This document shows positions 1 through 8,548 of a stretch of 64,000 bases of DNA, in pieces. The notes beneath the pieces were generated by a model that was not told the origin of the DNA, searched no databases, and saw only the letters and a list, made by a program, of their open reading frames with translations. The stretch's first letter is position 1. Each line of letters starts with the position of its first letter. The position numbers and the translations under genes are program-made. Source of the DNA: M55B112 sp040903745 (lineage in GTDB: Bacteria; Bacteroidota; Bacteroidia; Bacteroidales; GCA-2748055); NCBI GenBank assembly GCA_040903745.1, contig JBBDUV010000093.1, forward strand, positions 21,671 to 85,670, given 5' to 3'.

Positions 1-277
1 TACGTGCACCGTGTACGACCACGTTATGACCGATAGAGACATTGTCTTCGATCTCCACGCCCGATTTCTCGTACAGCGTATGCAGCGTACTACCATCCTG
101 GATATTCACCCTGTTCCCGATCCGTATCGGATTCACATCGCCCCGCAGCACCGTATTGAACCAGATGGAGCAGTCATCGCCAATCTCCACATCACCAATG
201 ATCGTAGCATTTTCCGCCAGGTAACAGTTTTTCCCGATCCTGGGTGTAAATCCCCTGACTGATTTAATAAGTGCCAT
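1..277 (-). CDS. Gamma-carbonic anhydrase-like hexapeptide protein (3' part cut off by window edge)
   Basis: Reading leftward from the ATG at 275-277 gives 92 residues before the window ends. The N-terminus runs MALIKSVRGFTPRIG, followed by left-handed beta-helix hexapeptide repeats (ATIIGDVEIGDDCSIWFN, VLRGDVNPIRIGN, VNIQDGSTLH, VSIGHNVVVHG). The RGD..PIRIG..NIQDG pattern and the SIGHNVVVHG segment are typical of the YrdA/PaaY gamma-carbonic anhydrase family, whose histidines bind a metal; the visible HN..VHG part fits this. Members are cytosolic trimers, and many have no proven carbonic anhydrase activity. The family is about 170 residues, so nearly half is missing to the left. Confident in family, not in reaction. 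Confidence 0.85.
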   Translation of the reverse strand, partial: MALIKSVRGFTPRIGKNCYLAENATIIGDVEIGDDCSIWFNTVLRGDVNPIRIGNRVNIQDGSTLHTLYEKSGVEIEDNVSIGHNVVVHGAR

Positions 278-426
278 AGCTGTTCAGATTTGTCTTCTGC
301 AAAAATAGGCAAAATATGCTGAACGCATTTTTGGCGGGCATGAGTATTGCACGGAAAGAGTTTGCTGAGCGCCCGGTAGAAGGGCTTTGACCTCTCTATA
401 AAAAAATCGCTTTCTATTTAGAGTGT

Positions 427-451
427 GTCCATAAAGTCGGACTTTATGGAC
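427..451. repeat. Perfect 12-bp inverted repeat downstream of the SGNH hydrolase gene
   Basis: GTCCATAAAGTC and its exact reverse complement are separated by one G. It lies 9 bp beyond the stop codon of the minus-strand gene at 461. The very short loop and the absence of an immediate U-run make a textbook intrinsic terminator uncertain, although a T-rich stretch lies about 30 bp further along the minus strand. It may instead be a relic of a mobile-element end or a protein-binding palindrome. Confidence 0.5.
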
Positions 452-460
452 TGGCACTAT

Positions 461-1960
461 TTACTGTCCGGCCCTGTACTTCTCATACTCCAGCATCACA
501 GCATCGAAGAACATCCCGGCCATGAGGTTGGCACCCCGGGGGGTGAAATGAATGTAGTCGGGTATGGCCAGTGGTGGATCGGCCAACACGAAATTCTGCA
601 TGGAGTTCTCTCCTCCCATCGCTCCGTACATATCCCAGAAGGCACAATCCGACTCCAGTGCTGCCTCCCGCAGGGCATCGCGCACCGGTTCGAGAGACTC
701 CCAGGTCACGAAACGACCGTTCTCTTTTCTCGACATATCGGCCGGACCAATCACCACGATGGCGGCATCCGGACAAAGTCGCTTCATGAACTTCAGCTCA
801 CGCTTAAAAAATCGCTTGTATGATGAAGGATATTCGATGTAGGGCACCACATTGCCGCCGAACTGCATAACGATCATCCCCGGATTAAGGGCCGTAAACA
901 TTGTATACATCAGCTCCCAGTCGAACCTGCTGAACTCCAGTCCGGAGCTCCCCCGCATCGCAATATTGTCGACCTGTACCCCGGCATCCGGATCAAAACC
1001 GATCCCGTAAATCCTTCCCCCCGCTTTCAGTCCAAACTCCAGTTTCACTTTCCCGGGAGCAAAACCCGGCCACCATTTGAGCTCCTGGTAACCATCCCGG
1101 ATATTCCTCACCGTATCGGTGATTGTATCATTGAAATGCACAACCACCATCCCGCTATCGGCATACGAATGAATATACAGCCTCAGTGCACTGAATTGCG
1201 ATGCCCTTTTTCCAGCCTTGAAGGCAAACTCCAATGAGGGCAGACTTCCCTCCCATGCCGGCGGCACTGCCGTAAAGCAGGCCATCATGCCGTAATTGTT
1301 ATGACCGAGGGTGGAATCGCGTCTCCCGAATCCGGTGTACCTGGTCCAGTCGCCCGAATAATTCTCCCTGAACACAGGATTCCCGGAATAGAGCGGTATG
1401 GCAGGGACCATTCCACAACCTGATCCTCCAAACACCTTCTGGAGCCTATACCTCAACAGGGCGGTCATCCTGTCATTCTCGATCTGTGAATCCCCGTAAT
1501 GAAGGATCCTGACCAGTTCTCCCTTCTCCCCTGCCTGCTCTGCTAATCTGAAAAAACGGACCAAATTACCGATTGCACGATCGGTAGCCTCGAGCGGATA
1601 GACCCTTCCGCGGATTCTGACAATACGCTCTCTGACCAACGAATCGTTGTTGACGGTCCTGCCCGGTTCCGCGGTAAGATATGTTGTGGAGTCGGAGTAT
1701 GTTGTGGAGTTGGAATTTACAGAAGGGATTTCTGAGTCCGACATATCCCATTCCGGATCATCCATCAGAATTGCGCTTTTTATTAAGCTATCGGTATAAT
1801 GAGAAATAGTACTATCGGAAGCAAACAGATCGGTTGATGTGATGAACCGCAGTTTCATTTCCCTGCCCAGACTGACCCCTTCATCCGGAAAAACAAAAGA
1901 GAGTCCGAGCAGCAGTCCGCATACCAGCAAAAAAAATATGAAAATTCTGAACGGTTTCAT
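461..1960 (-). CDS. Exported SGNH/GDSL-family hydrolase (putative esterase)
   Basis: 499 residues. The N-terminus has a hydrophobic signal anchor or signal peptide (about residues 4-25, IFIFFLLVCGLLLGLSFVF), then a low-complexity Ser/Thr/Asp stretch, then an SGNH hydrolase fold. Block I is LHYGDSQIE (nucleophile Ser), the block III Asn is in MQFGGNVV, and the Asp/His pair of block V is in DYIHFTPRG near the C-terminus. Proteins of this build in Bacteroidota are periplasmic or cell-surface esterases, often deacetylases of polysaccharides; the substrate cannot be read from the sequence. It stands alone: neither neighbour is an acyltransferase or polysaccharide gene. The repeat-like STTYSDSTTY segment comes from a short duplicated DNA stretch near 1690. 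Confidence 0.8.
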   Translation of the reverse strand: MKPFRIFIFFLLVCGLLLGLSFVFPDEGVSLGREMKLRFITSTDLFASDSTISHYTDSLIKSAILMDDPEWDMSDSEIPSVNSNSTTYSDSTTYLTAEPGRTVNNDSLVRERIVRIRGRVYPLEATDRAIGNLVRFFRLAEQAGEKGELVRILHYGDSQIENDRMTALLRYRLQKVFGGSGCGMVPAIPLYSGNPVFRENYSGDWTRYTGFGRRDSTLGHNNYGMMACFTAVPPAWEGSLPSLEFAFKAGKRASQFSALRLYIHSYADSGMVVVHFNDTITDTVRNIRDGYQELKWWPGFAPGKVKLEFGLKAGGRIYGIGFDPDAGVQVDNIAMRGSSGLEFSRFDWELMYTMFTALNPGMIVMQFGGNVVPYIEYPSSYKRFFKRELKFMKRLCPDAAIVVIGPADMSRKENGRFVTWESLEPVRDALREAALESDCAFWDMYGAMGGENSMQNFVLADPPLAIPDYIHFTPRGANLMAGMFFDAVMLEYEKYRAGQ

Positions 1961-2123
1961 AATCCACTTAAACCGTAGTATTCGTTATATCAGCTAAACA
2001 TAAGCAAATTTGTCGGAAAATGCACAGTTCATTGTCAATTCAAGAGAATGGTTCGTGCTCAAAACTCCATGATCCTCTGTAAACAAAATGCAAAGTAATC
2101 GTCGTAAGAAGAACGTGTCATAC

Positions 2124-2359
2124 TCAAATCTTCCTTATCCTGATCTTCTGTCCGGGCTGTATCCGGTGACTGTTGGAGAGGTTGTTCCAGCGCGAAATAT
2201 CGGTATCGGTCACCCCTGAAAACTTTTTCGCTATATCCCAGAGGGTATCCCCGTGCTGCATGGTATAGGTGATAAACTGCCCTTCACTGCTCCTGCGGGC
2301 GCTGAAACGTTCAGCAAAATAACCAATAATACCGGTAAAAGACTACTCCTCCTCCTCAT
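2124..2359 (-). pseudogene. Remnant of a lytic transglycosylase (MltD-like) gene: signal peptide start joined out of frame to the last LysM domain
   Basis: Two pieces are visible. From ATG 2357-2359 an N-terminus MRRRSSLLPVLLVILLNVSA reads like a signal peptide, but the frame stops after about 42 codons. In a second frame, ending at TGA 2124, there is a full LysM domain: YTMQHGDTLWDIAKKF, then DISRWNNLSNSHRIQPGQKI, as at the C-terminus of MltD-type transglycosylases. The SLT catalytic domain and the first LysM repeats are absent. In Bacteroidota the usual order is parA-parB-DUF5683-mltD, so this is the place where intact mltD is expected. I infer an internal deletion of about 1 kb or more with loss of frame; an assembly error is possible. 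Confidence 0.7.
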
Positions 2360-2368
2360 TCTTCCCTT

Positions 2369-3112
2369 TTAGAACGTTAATTTGCAAGTTATTCCGTAAT
2401 TGCTGGCAGGCGCACCAACAGGCATATACAACGGCTCCATCGACGGCTCCACCCTGATGGTGAGATCGGGATTCACATCCCAGTGGAACAGGTGGGCATC
2501 TACATAGGCGTCGAGCACCTGAAGGGCATAGGCGGCGGCGAGGGTGATGTAGCTCAGCTCCAGCTGCCGGCGCCATAACCGCAGGTAGCGTTCGTTGAAA
2601 TCAGTCGGATCATCGGTATAGTTGGCGCTCGACTGCCTGTAACCCTGGGTGTTGTAATAGATCCAGTACCCCACCCCGCCGAGGGCACCATATACAAACG
2701 GAATCTTGAAATATTTCTTGTTGTAGGCCTGACCCAGCCCGGGAAGAATCAACGCATAGGTCATCGCTTTGGTCGGTGAATGTTCAATATCCTCCCTGTT
2801 GATCCCTTCTTCCTTCGTTTTCCCGGCCGACATCCTCATTGAATCGTCCGCTGCATAGATCCCGGGCTCAGAAGGTCTGTCCGACGAAGGCACGGTATCC
2901 CTTCCCGCTTCCTGCTGCAGGGTACTTCGGCCCTGTGGCGTATTTCGTTCGACCGGCCTGTCCAGGTCAAACGACCTGAGGTCAGTCACTGTATCGTTCT
3001 GCGGTTCCTCTCCCTGTCCCCACAAGGAAACTCCTAAAAAAGCAAACAGGAGAATCATTCTCACAATCCTCCTGATTCCTTTTCCGCTGATATCGGAAAC
3101 AGTGTTGGTCAT
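2369..3112 (-). CDS. DUF5683-domain membrane protein
   Basis: 247 residues. There is an N-terminal hydrophobic segment (about 16-32, IVRMILLFAFLGVSLWG) consistent with a signal peptide, an acidic and polar linker to about residue 110, and the DUF5683 core beginning SPTKAMTYALILPGLGQAYN. That core has a small-residue-rich hydrophobic hairpin (FVYGALGGVGYWIYYN) and the NERYLRLWRRQLE helix. Function is unknown; the family recurs between parB and a lytic transglycosylase gene in Bacteroidota, which suggests a cell-envelope or division-linked role. Its ATG overlaps the parB stop by 4 nt, so the two are probably co-translated. It is followed 9 nt later by the broken mltD remnant. Confidence 0.85.
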   Translation of the reverse strand: MTNTVSDISGKGIRRIVRMILLFAFLGVSLWGQGEEPQNDTVTDLRSFDLDRPVERNTPQGRSTLQQEAGRDTVPSSDRPSEPGIYAADDSMRMSAGKTKEEGINREDIEHSPTKAMTYALILPGLGQAYNKKYFKIPFVYGALGGVGYWIYYNTQGYRQSSANYTDDPTDFNERYLRLWRRQLELSYITLAAAYALQVLDAYVDAHLFHWDVNPDLTIRVEPSMEPLYMPVGAPASNYGITCKLTF

Positions 3113-3990
3113 GTACCTGGTTTATCAAGTATGCTTACGATCCTCTGAAGATCTTCGTCTGACTTGAATGGTATAACGATTTTGCCTGCCCCTTTATTAC
3201 TTCTTTTGAAATCGATGGTGGCCCCGAAGAAGTGTGACAGGTGATCGCGCAGGTTTTCATATTCGTCGGGTTCGTCTGCTGAAGGCTTCTCTTCACCGGA
3301 AGATTGTTGCTTCAGCTTTTTCACCAGTGCCTCTACCTGACGCACAGACAGCTCCTGTTCAACGGTCCGCTTAAATGCTTCGAGCTGCACCTCATCATCC
3401 TCCACACCGAGCAGCGCACGTGCCTGTCCCATGGAGAGCTTTTTCTCCCTGATCCCGGCCTGGATATCGGCAGGAAGCTTGAGCAGGCGCAGGTAATTGG
3501 TTACCGTGGCACGCTTCTTACCCACCCTTTCACCCAGGGTCTCCTGCGTAAGCTTTACCTCCTCCATCAACCGCTGGTAGGAGATCGCCACCTCGATGGC
3601 ATCCAGGTCCTCACGCTGGATGTTCTCCACCAGCGCCAGCTCCAGCATGTTCTCATCTTCCGCCTCCCTGATATAGGCAGGCACCTTTTTCAGTCCGGCC
3701 TTGATCGCTGCCCGTAACCTTCTCTCACCGGTGATCAGCTGGTACCTGTTCTCCTCCACCTTCCTGACAGTCAGCGGCTGTATAATACCATGCTCCTTAA
3801 TCGAACTTACAAGCTCCTCGAGGGCATCCTCATCAAAATGAGTCCTGGGCTGGAACGGGTTCGCCTCAATGCTCTTGAGCGAAATCTCATTGGCCGATGT
3901 GGCCATTTTTATCAACTCACGGGTCTCCTCTCCGCCCTGATCGATCAGGGCACCTAATCCCCTCCCTAATGCATTTTTCTGTGCTGCCAT
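3109..3990 (-). CDS. parB: ParB/Spo0J-family chromosome partitioning protein
   Basis: 293 residues. It opens with the NALGRGLGALID signature of chromosomal ParB proteins. The CTP-binding/ParB-N domain spans about 35-125, with NPFQPRTHFDE, the GERRLRAAIKAG motif and LALVENIQREDLDAIE. A helix-turn-helix that reads parS follows (LTQETLGERVGKKRATVTNYLRLL). The C-terminal dimerisation segment is at about 230-290. ParB loads at parS, slides as a CTP-dependent clamp and works with ParA to segregate origins. It lies 9 nt after parA and overlaps DUF5683. I did not find a parS site by eye. Confidence 0.96.
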   Translation of the reverse strand: MAAQKNALGRGLGALIDQGGEETRELIKMATSANEISLKSIEANPFQPRTHFDEDALEELVSSIKEHGIIQPLTVRKVEENRYQLITGERRLRAAIKAGLKKVPAYIREAEDENMLELALVENIQREDLDAIEVAISYQRLMEEVKLTQETLGERVGKKRATVTNYLRLLKLPADIQAGIREKKLSMGQARALLGVEDDEVQLEAFKRTVEQELSVRQVEALVKKLKQQSSGEEKPSADEPDEYENLRDHLSHFFGATIDFKRSNKGAGKIVIPFKSDEDLQRIVSILDKPGT

Positions 3991-3999
3991 TGTGTATGA

Positions 4000-4803
4000 T
4001 TATGAATCAATTACTTTATCTTTTTGTTTGAGGGCCGTCTCCTCGTTGTTCTGAAGCAACTCCCGGGCCATGTTAAGGTAGTTGACCGCCCCTTTGGAGT
4101 CGGCATCATAAAGTATCGCCGGTTTGCCAAAGCTGGGTGCCTCGCTCAGCCTGATGTTCCGCTGCACGATGGTCTCGAATACCATCTGCTGAAAATGCTT
4201 CTGGACCTCCTCCACCACCTGGTTCGAAAGCCGCAGGCGTGCATCGTACATGGTAAGCAGGAAGCCTTCTATTTCGAGCTCCTTGTTCAGTCCCTTCTGT
4301 ATGATATTAATCGTGTTGAGCAGTTTGCCCAATCCCTCCAGGGCAAAGTACTCACACTGTACAGGTATAATCACTGAATCGGCCGCTGTAAGGGCGTTAA
4401 CGGTGATCAGACCCAGCGACGGTGAGCAGTCGATCAGCACATAATCATATTTATCACGCACCTTTTCAACAACCTTCCTGAGCATGTATTCGCGTTCAGG
4501 CATATTGAGCATTTCGATCTCTGCCCCCACCAGGTCGATGTGGGAAGGGATCAGATCAAAGCCCTTTATTTCGCTGTTCAGGATGATCCTGTTGGGATCC
4601 ACATCATCGATAAGACACTCATAAATGCTGGTCTTTACCTTCTTGATATCGAATCCGGTCCCGGAGGTCGCGTTGGCCTGGGGATCGGCATCAATAAGGA
4701 GGATCTTCTTATCAAGTATGGCCAGACTTGCGCCAAGATTAATGGCTGTGGTGGTCTTTCCAACCCCGCCTTTCTGATTCGCCAGAGCTATAACTTTACC
4801 CAT
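4000..4803 (-). CDS. parA: ParA/Soj-family chromosome partitioning ATPase
   Basis: About 267 residues from the ATG at 4801-4803; an in-frame ATG 9 nt upstream adds MYQ but the natural family start is MGKVIALANQKGG. The deviant Walker A motif KGGVGKTT is at residues 11-18, followed by LLIDADPQANAT (Walker A') and DYVLIDCSPSLGLITVNAL (Walker B region). ParA is the ATP-dependent nucleoid-binding partner of ParB. The gene is first in a parA-parB-DUF5683 transcription unit and diverges from the lipid kinase gene. A TAnnTTTG-type promoter box lies about 35 bp upstream of the start. Confidence 0.96.
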   Translation of the reverse strand: MGKVIALANQKGGVGKTTTAINLGASLAILDKKILLIDADPQANATSGTGFDIKKVKTSIYECLIDDVDPNRIILNSEIKGFDLIPSHIDLVGAEIEMLNMPEREYMLRKVVEKVRDKYDYVLIDCSPSLGLITVNALTAADSVIIPVQCEYFALEGLGKLLNTINIIQKGLNKELEIEGFLLTMYDARLRLSNQVVEEVQKHFQQMVFETIVQRNIRLSEAPSFGKPAILYDADSKGAVNYLNMARELLQNNEETALKQKDKVIDS

Positions 4804-4838
4804 CTGATACAATCTTTTTTTACAATAAAACCGGAAAA

Positions 4839-4846
4839 CAAAGTTA
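4839..4846 (-). promoter_or_regulatory. Candidate -7 box (TAACTTTG) for parA
   Basis: On the minus strand the sequence matches the Bacteroidota -7 consensus TAnnTTTG exactly and would place the transcript start near 4832, about 30 nt before the parA ATG. No convincing -33 TTG is seen at the usual spacing, so this is only a candidate. A second exact match (TATCTTTG) lies at 4940-4947 on the same strand. Confidence 0.4.
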
Positions 4847-4969
4847 CTATTTTCAGTCTGGTTGATCTGTTTCGTGAAGTTTTATTGTAAACAATCATTT
4901 TGAACTTTATTAACAGTTTATCAACAATTCTGACTCCTGCAAAGATAATGGATTTTGCGTCAAAAAATG

Positions 4970-4977
4970 TATATTTG
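4970..4977 (+). promoter_or_regulatory. Candidate -7 box (TATATTTG) for the lipid kinase gene
   Basis: An exact match to TAnnTTTG lies 20 bp before the ATG at 4998, predicting a leader of roughly 14 nt. A TTTTG upstream is only about 12 bp away, closer than the usual -33 spacing, so the assignment is tentative. Confidence 0.4.
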
Positions 4978-4997
4978 TCAGCTTACTAAAATTGCCC

Positions 4998-5936
4998 ATG
5001 AAGATAAACAGATGGTTGGTGGTCGTTAATCCTGCTGCCGGAGGTGGGAAGACAAGAAAGGACTGGCCGGAGATCGAGAAGCTGCTTACGAAGCATAGGG
5101 TCGGTCACGATCCGGTGTTTACCAACCGCAGATTGCATGCGATGGTGCTCGCCCGGCAGCAGATCGAAGCGGGATACAACAAGATCATCGTAGTGGGGGG
5201 CGACGGCACGATGAATGAGGTGATCAACGGGGTGTTTGCCCAGAAACGGATCCCCACAACAGAAGTGATGTTAGGGATGATCCCTGTCGGCACAGGAAAC
5301 GACTGGGGCAAGATGTTCAACCTGCCTTCCGATTACGAAGGAGCGATCGAAACAATAAAAACCCAAAAAACTTTTATCCAGGATGCCGGCATGGTAACCT
5401 ACTTCAAGAGCAACAAAAGCTGGCAGCGCTACTTTATCAACATCGCCGGATTGGGCTTCGGAGCCAAGGTAGTTGCCCGCTCCAACAACCTGAAGGACAA
5501 AGGGAAAAGCAGTCCGCAACTCTACCTCGCCACGCTCTTTACGAGCCTGCTCAGATACCGATCGATCAGGGCCAGTATTGAAATCGACGGCAACGCTTTC
5601 AAGCGAACGGTTTTCAGCATGAACGTGGGGATCGGAAAATACAACGGCGGGGGGATGATGCAGGTGCCGCATGCCATTGCCGATGACGGACTCTACAGCA
5701 TCACGCTTATTAAAAGGATGGGGAAGCTGAATGTGATCGCCAACATCAGAATGCTCTACAACGGGAAGATCACATCCCATAGCAAAGTGGAGGCCTATAC
5801 CGGCAAGGTGATCAACGTCGACTCCCCCTCACTGCTCCATTTGGAAACTGACGGTGAGACACTCGGACATTCTCCCATGGCGTTTCAGATCATCCCCAGA
5901 AGCGTAAAAGTAATTGCCAATGGAATATCAGCGTAG
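4998..5936 (+). CDS. Diacylglycerol kinase-family lipid kinase
   Basis: 312 residues from ATG 4998; a TTG two codons upstream is in frame but ATG is preferred. The DAGK catalytic domain shows VVNPAAGGGKT at the N-terminus (nucleotide-binding loop), VVGGDGTMNEVINGV (the GGDGT motif) at about 70-85, and PVGTGNDWGKMFNLP. The C-terminal half has the beta-sandwich of YegS/DgkB-type kinases, with TDGE near the end. The enzyme would phosphorylate a lipid hydroxyl (diacylglycerol or a sphingoid base) at the cytoplasmic face of the membrane using ATP. Bacteroidota make sphingolipids, so either substrate is possible. It is followed 21 nt later by a methyltransferase gene. Confidence 0.92.
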   Translation: MKINRWLVVVNPAAGGGKTRKDWPEIEKLLTKHRVGHDPVFTNRRLHAMVLARQQIEAGYNKIIVVGGDGTMNEVINGVFAQKRIPTTEVMLGMIPVGTGNDWGKMFNLPSDYEGAIETIKTQKTFIQDAGMVTYFKSNKSWQRYFINIAGLGFGAKVVARSNNLKDKGKSSPQLYLATLFTSLLRYRSIRASIEIDGNAFKRTVFSMNVGIGKYNGGGMMQVPHAIADDGLYSITLIKRMGKLNVIANIRMLYNGKITSHSKVEAYTGKVINVDSPSLLHLETDGETLGHSPMAFQIIPRSVKVIANGISA

Positions 5937-5957
5937 AAAGGATTTAAAACAACCTGT

Positions 5958-6737
5958 ATGAGATGCCGTTTATGTAACAGCGAAGATCTCGATCTCTTTT
6001 ATAAACAGGGGTCTGATGATCAATTTCATTTTTACCGATGCAGGGGTTGCCGTTTGGTCAACCTTGACCTCGACACAACCACCATCACCAGCAACCAGGA
6101 GAAATATGCGGTAAGTGATGATCCCCCGACGAATGAGGAAACCCTGTCTCTACAATCATTTCGTTTTGTAAAAAAATATGTGAAAGGTAGCGGAAAGTAT
6201 CTGGACATAGGTTGCGGCTATGGGGCTCTGTTGAAGCTATTCAAAGAGGATGGATGGGAGGTTGAGGGACTTGAACTATCTCCAAAACTGGCTGAATACG
6301 TCACAAAGCATTTTAATATTTCCGTGCGAGTGGCCAATTTTCTCAACGATGAACAGTCAGGCGACTACGATCTGGTTTCATTGCGGCATGTGCTTGAACA
6401 CCTGCCCGACTCGGTCGGGGCAATGAAAAAACTGGAAAAACTTGTAAAACCGGGAGGACATGTACATCTTGAGTTTCCAAACATTGATGGTATTCCACAA
6501 AGGATCAAAAGATTAAGAAACAGAACGTCGCTCTTCAAGAAAAAATATGATCCGCAATATGTTCCCGGACACTGCAATGAATTTTCAGCAGCTTCATTTG
6601 AATTCCTGCTTAGCAATACAAAATTCAGTTTGATACGCTGGGAAACCTACTCGAAAAAAACACTTTCAAATTTTTTATATAACCACTTTCCAGTCGGATC
6701 AAAAGTACGGGTGATACTAAAAAGAGCGGGCACCTGA
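5958..6737 (+). CDS. Class I SAM-dependent methyltransferase with N-terminal zinc-ribbon-like region
   Basis: 259 residues. The N-terminus has paired cysteines (MRCRLCNSED, then YRCRGCRLVNLD) that resemble a zinc ribbon. The Rossmann methyltransferase core begins YLDIGCGYGALLKLF (SAM-binding motif I), then VEGLELSPKLAEYV, then SLRHVLEHLPDSVGAMKKL and VKPGGHVHLEFPNIDG. This is the Methyltransf_23 type often found acting on sugars, lipids or small metabolites. The substrate cannot be assigned; no cell-surface biosynthesis genes are adjacent. Probably co-transcribed with the lipid kinase gene (21 nt apart). Confidence 0.85.
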   Translation: MRCRLCNSEDLDLFYKQGSDDQFHFYRCRGCRLVNLDLDTTTITSNQEKYAVSDDPPTNEETLSLQSFRFVKKYVKGSGKYLDIGCGYGALLKLFKEDGWEVEGLELSPKLAEYVTKHFNISVRVANFLNDEQSGDYDLVSLRHVLEHLPDSVGAMKKLEKLVKPGGHVHLEFPNIDGIPQRIKRLRNRTSLFKKKYDPQYVPGHCNEFSAASFEFLLSNTKFSLIRWETYSKKTLSNFLYNHFPVGSKVRVILKRAGT

Positions 6738-6854
6738 TCACATTGTCGTTCCTCCTCCACCGCTCTATACTCTAACGAGCAAAAACAGGCATACAGGCTC
6801 AGCAAAGTCAAAAAATTTTGAAGTAACGCAACTATCGGACTTTAGATACAGCCA

Positions 6855-7949
6855 CTAATTGGTTTTTGGCGCCAGTTCAATCTCAAACAATTTCGGCCAG
6901 TATTTGCCGGTTACAAACAACCGCTCCTCCATCGGATCCCAGGCAATGCCGTTGAGCACGTTGGTACTGGGCCTACGATCCTTTACGGAGAGAATCCCCT
7001 TCATGTCGACCCTGCCCTCCTCCTTTCCTGTCTCCGGATCAATGATCACAATCTCATCGGTGTAATACCTGTTTGCATAAATCTTCCCGTCAATAAATTC
7101 CAGCTCATTCAGATCCTTCACCGGTCCCTCGTTGTTGTACACCTCGATCTGCCGTTTTACTGTAAACATCGACGGATCAATGAAGTAGATAATATTCGTC
7201 CCATCGCTCATAATCAGCTCATCCTCCGAGTTGGTGAGTCCCCACCCCTCCTTGTTCTGGTAGTAAAACTTCTTAATCTCCTCGAAGTTGTTGAGGTCGT
7301 AAACAAAACAGACCTGCGACTTGTAAGTGAGCTGGTACAGATTCCCATCGAAAACAGCGATCCCTTCACCAAAAATATTTGAGGCGTTGTTTCTCGACTG
7401 TATCACCTCGCCATTGTTGAGGCGAACCTTACGCACCGAAGACTGGTTATAGTTGCCGGTTCCCTCATAGATCCACCCATCATAAAAAAGCAGTCCCTGC
7501 GTATAGGCGCCGACATCGTGTGGATAGGAGTTCACCACCCTGTAGCTGTACTGCACGGGTTCAATATCGGAGAGCAGTTCCAACTGAACGCTGTGCGTCT
7601 CGGAGCTGCCACCTTTAAGGTGGAGCCTGGCCCGAACACCAGCATTACCGGGATTCAATCCGGCCGTTGAAAGAGCAACCGTATCCTTTCCATCGTATAC
7701 AACCTCCAGTCGCCCCCTTAAAAAGAGCTCCACCGAATCGATCTTCAACGTATCAGGTGCACTAATTCGTACAGGGATCTCCTGCCCCGCCACATAGCGA
7801 TCCCCCGATACAGGCAGATGGAGGGTGGTAATTTTTTGTACCTGCTGGCGCTGCTTCCTGGTACGGCCCGATTCACGGCTTTTCTGGTTGCAACTGCCCG
7901 CTGAAAAAATGATGAGGATAAAGAGAAATGTAATGCTGTATAACTTCAT
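6855..7949 (-). CDS. Glutaminyl-peptide cyclotransferase (lipoprotein)
   Basis: 364 residues. It has an N-terminal lipoprotein signal with lipobox FSAGSC (Cys at about residue 20), then an Ig-like stretch (about 45-125), then the bacterial glutamine cyclotransferase beta-propeller: NSYPHDVGAYTQGLLFYDG, YEGTGNYNQSSVRKV, SDGTNIIYFIDP, LNELEFIDGKIYANRYYTD, NVLNGIAWDP, LFVTGKYWPKLFEI. These are hallmark blocks of the plant/bacterial-type glutaminyl cyclase. It converts N-terminal glutamine to pyroglutamate, here probably on exported proteins in the periplasm, many of which begin with Gln after signal cleavage in Bacteroidota. It is followed by the HAD gene in the reverse direction of reading (12 nt gap upstream), so the two may be co-transcribed. 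Confidence 0.92.
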   Translation of the reverse strand: MKLYSITFLFILIIFSAGSCNQKSRESGRTRKQRQQVQKITTLHLPVSGDRYVAGQEIPVRISAPDTLKIDSVELFLRGRLEVVYDGKDTVALSTAGLNPGNAGVRARLHLKGGSSETHSVQLELLSDIEPVQYSYRVVNSYPHDVGAYTQGLLFYDGWIYEGTGNYNQSSVRKVRLNNGEVIQSRNNASNIFGEGIAVFDGNLYQLTYKSQVCFVYDLNNFEEIKKFYYQNKEGWGLTNSEDELIMSDGTNIIYFIDPSMFTVKRQIEVYNNEGPVKDLNELEFIDGKIYANRYYTDEIVIIDPETGKEEGRVDMKGILSVKDRRPSTNVLNGIAWDPMEERLFVTGKYWPKLFEIELAPKTN

Positions 7950-7961
7950 GGGGTGTGTGGA

Positions 7962-8378
7962 TTATCTTCCGAAAAGGCGACCGAGCAGTGTGCGTCTGCG
8001 CGGAAGGTTTTTAAGTTCGTTAGCTACAGTGGGATTGAGTTCGGGGTGAATGATCTGCCAGATCTCACCCCACCCGGGAAGCCCGCAGATATTGCGGTCG
8101 TCGATGTAATAGTCGGCCTGGATCTTTCGGCTGACAGATTTCTCGTCGAACTCCTCTTCGGGATAGTTCTTGTTCACCGCGTAGAACTCGATCCCGTTTT
8201 TCCGGCAGAATTCAACCGCTTCATCCAGCTCTTTTCCGTTCCGGTAGGTCCAAAGGATCAGCTGGTGCCGCTGCTCCTGGAGCTTTTTCATCGTTTCAAA
8301 AGCAAAAAGTAGGGGACGGCCGATCGCGGGATATTTGTGCTCTACGATCGTACCATCAAAGTCAACTGCGATCTTCAT
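7962..8378 (-). CDS. BT0820-type HAD-superfamily protein
   Basis: 138 residues, cytosolic. HAD motif I is at the start: MKIAVDFDGTIVEH. Motif II is in LILWTYRNGKELDEAVEFC, and the YYIDDRN segment supplies the acidic motif IV residues. The length and layout match the small single-domain HAD family typified by Bacteroides BT0820, a predicted phosphatase with no large cap domain. The natural substrate is unknown. It sits 12 nt upstream of the glutaminyl cyclase gene on the same strand. Confidence 0.88.
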   Translation of the reverse strand: MKIAVDFDGTIVEHKYPAIGRPLLFAFETMKKLQEQRHQLILWTYRNGKELDEAVEFCRKNGIEFYAVNKNYPEEEFDEKSVSRKIQADYYIDDRNICGLPGWGEIWQIIHPELNPTVANELKNLPRRRTLLGRLFGR

Positions 8379-8548
8379 AATTGTCTGATTCTACGACCCA
8401 AAAATATCAAATTCCAACTAAAAGTGGGCATTTACACATAAAATATATTACCGCTCACAGCAAACTGGCGTGTTGCACGGATCGGTATAAGCAGCACTGA
8501 GTCAAACGCAGAAAAATTTTTAAGAGGCAGGCGTGCCTTATGCATCGC

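Noticed and set aside
4940..4947. Second TAnnTTTG match upstream of parA
   Set aside because: Exact match, but about 140 bp from the start with only a 13-bp gap to the nearest TTG; the nearer box was preferred.
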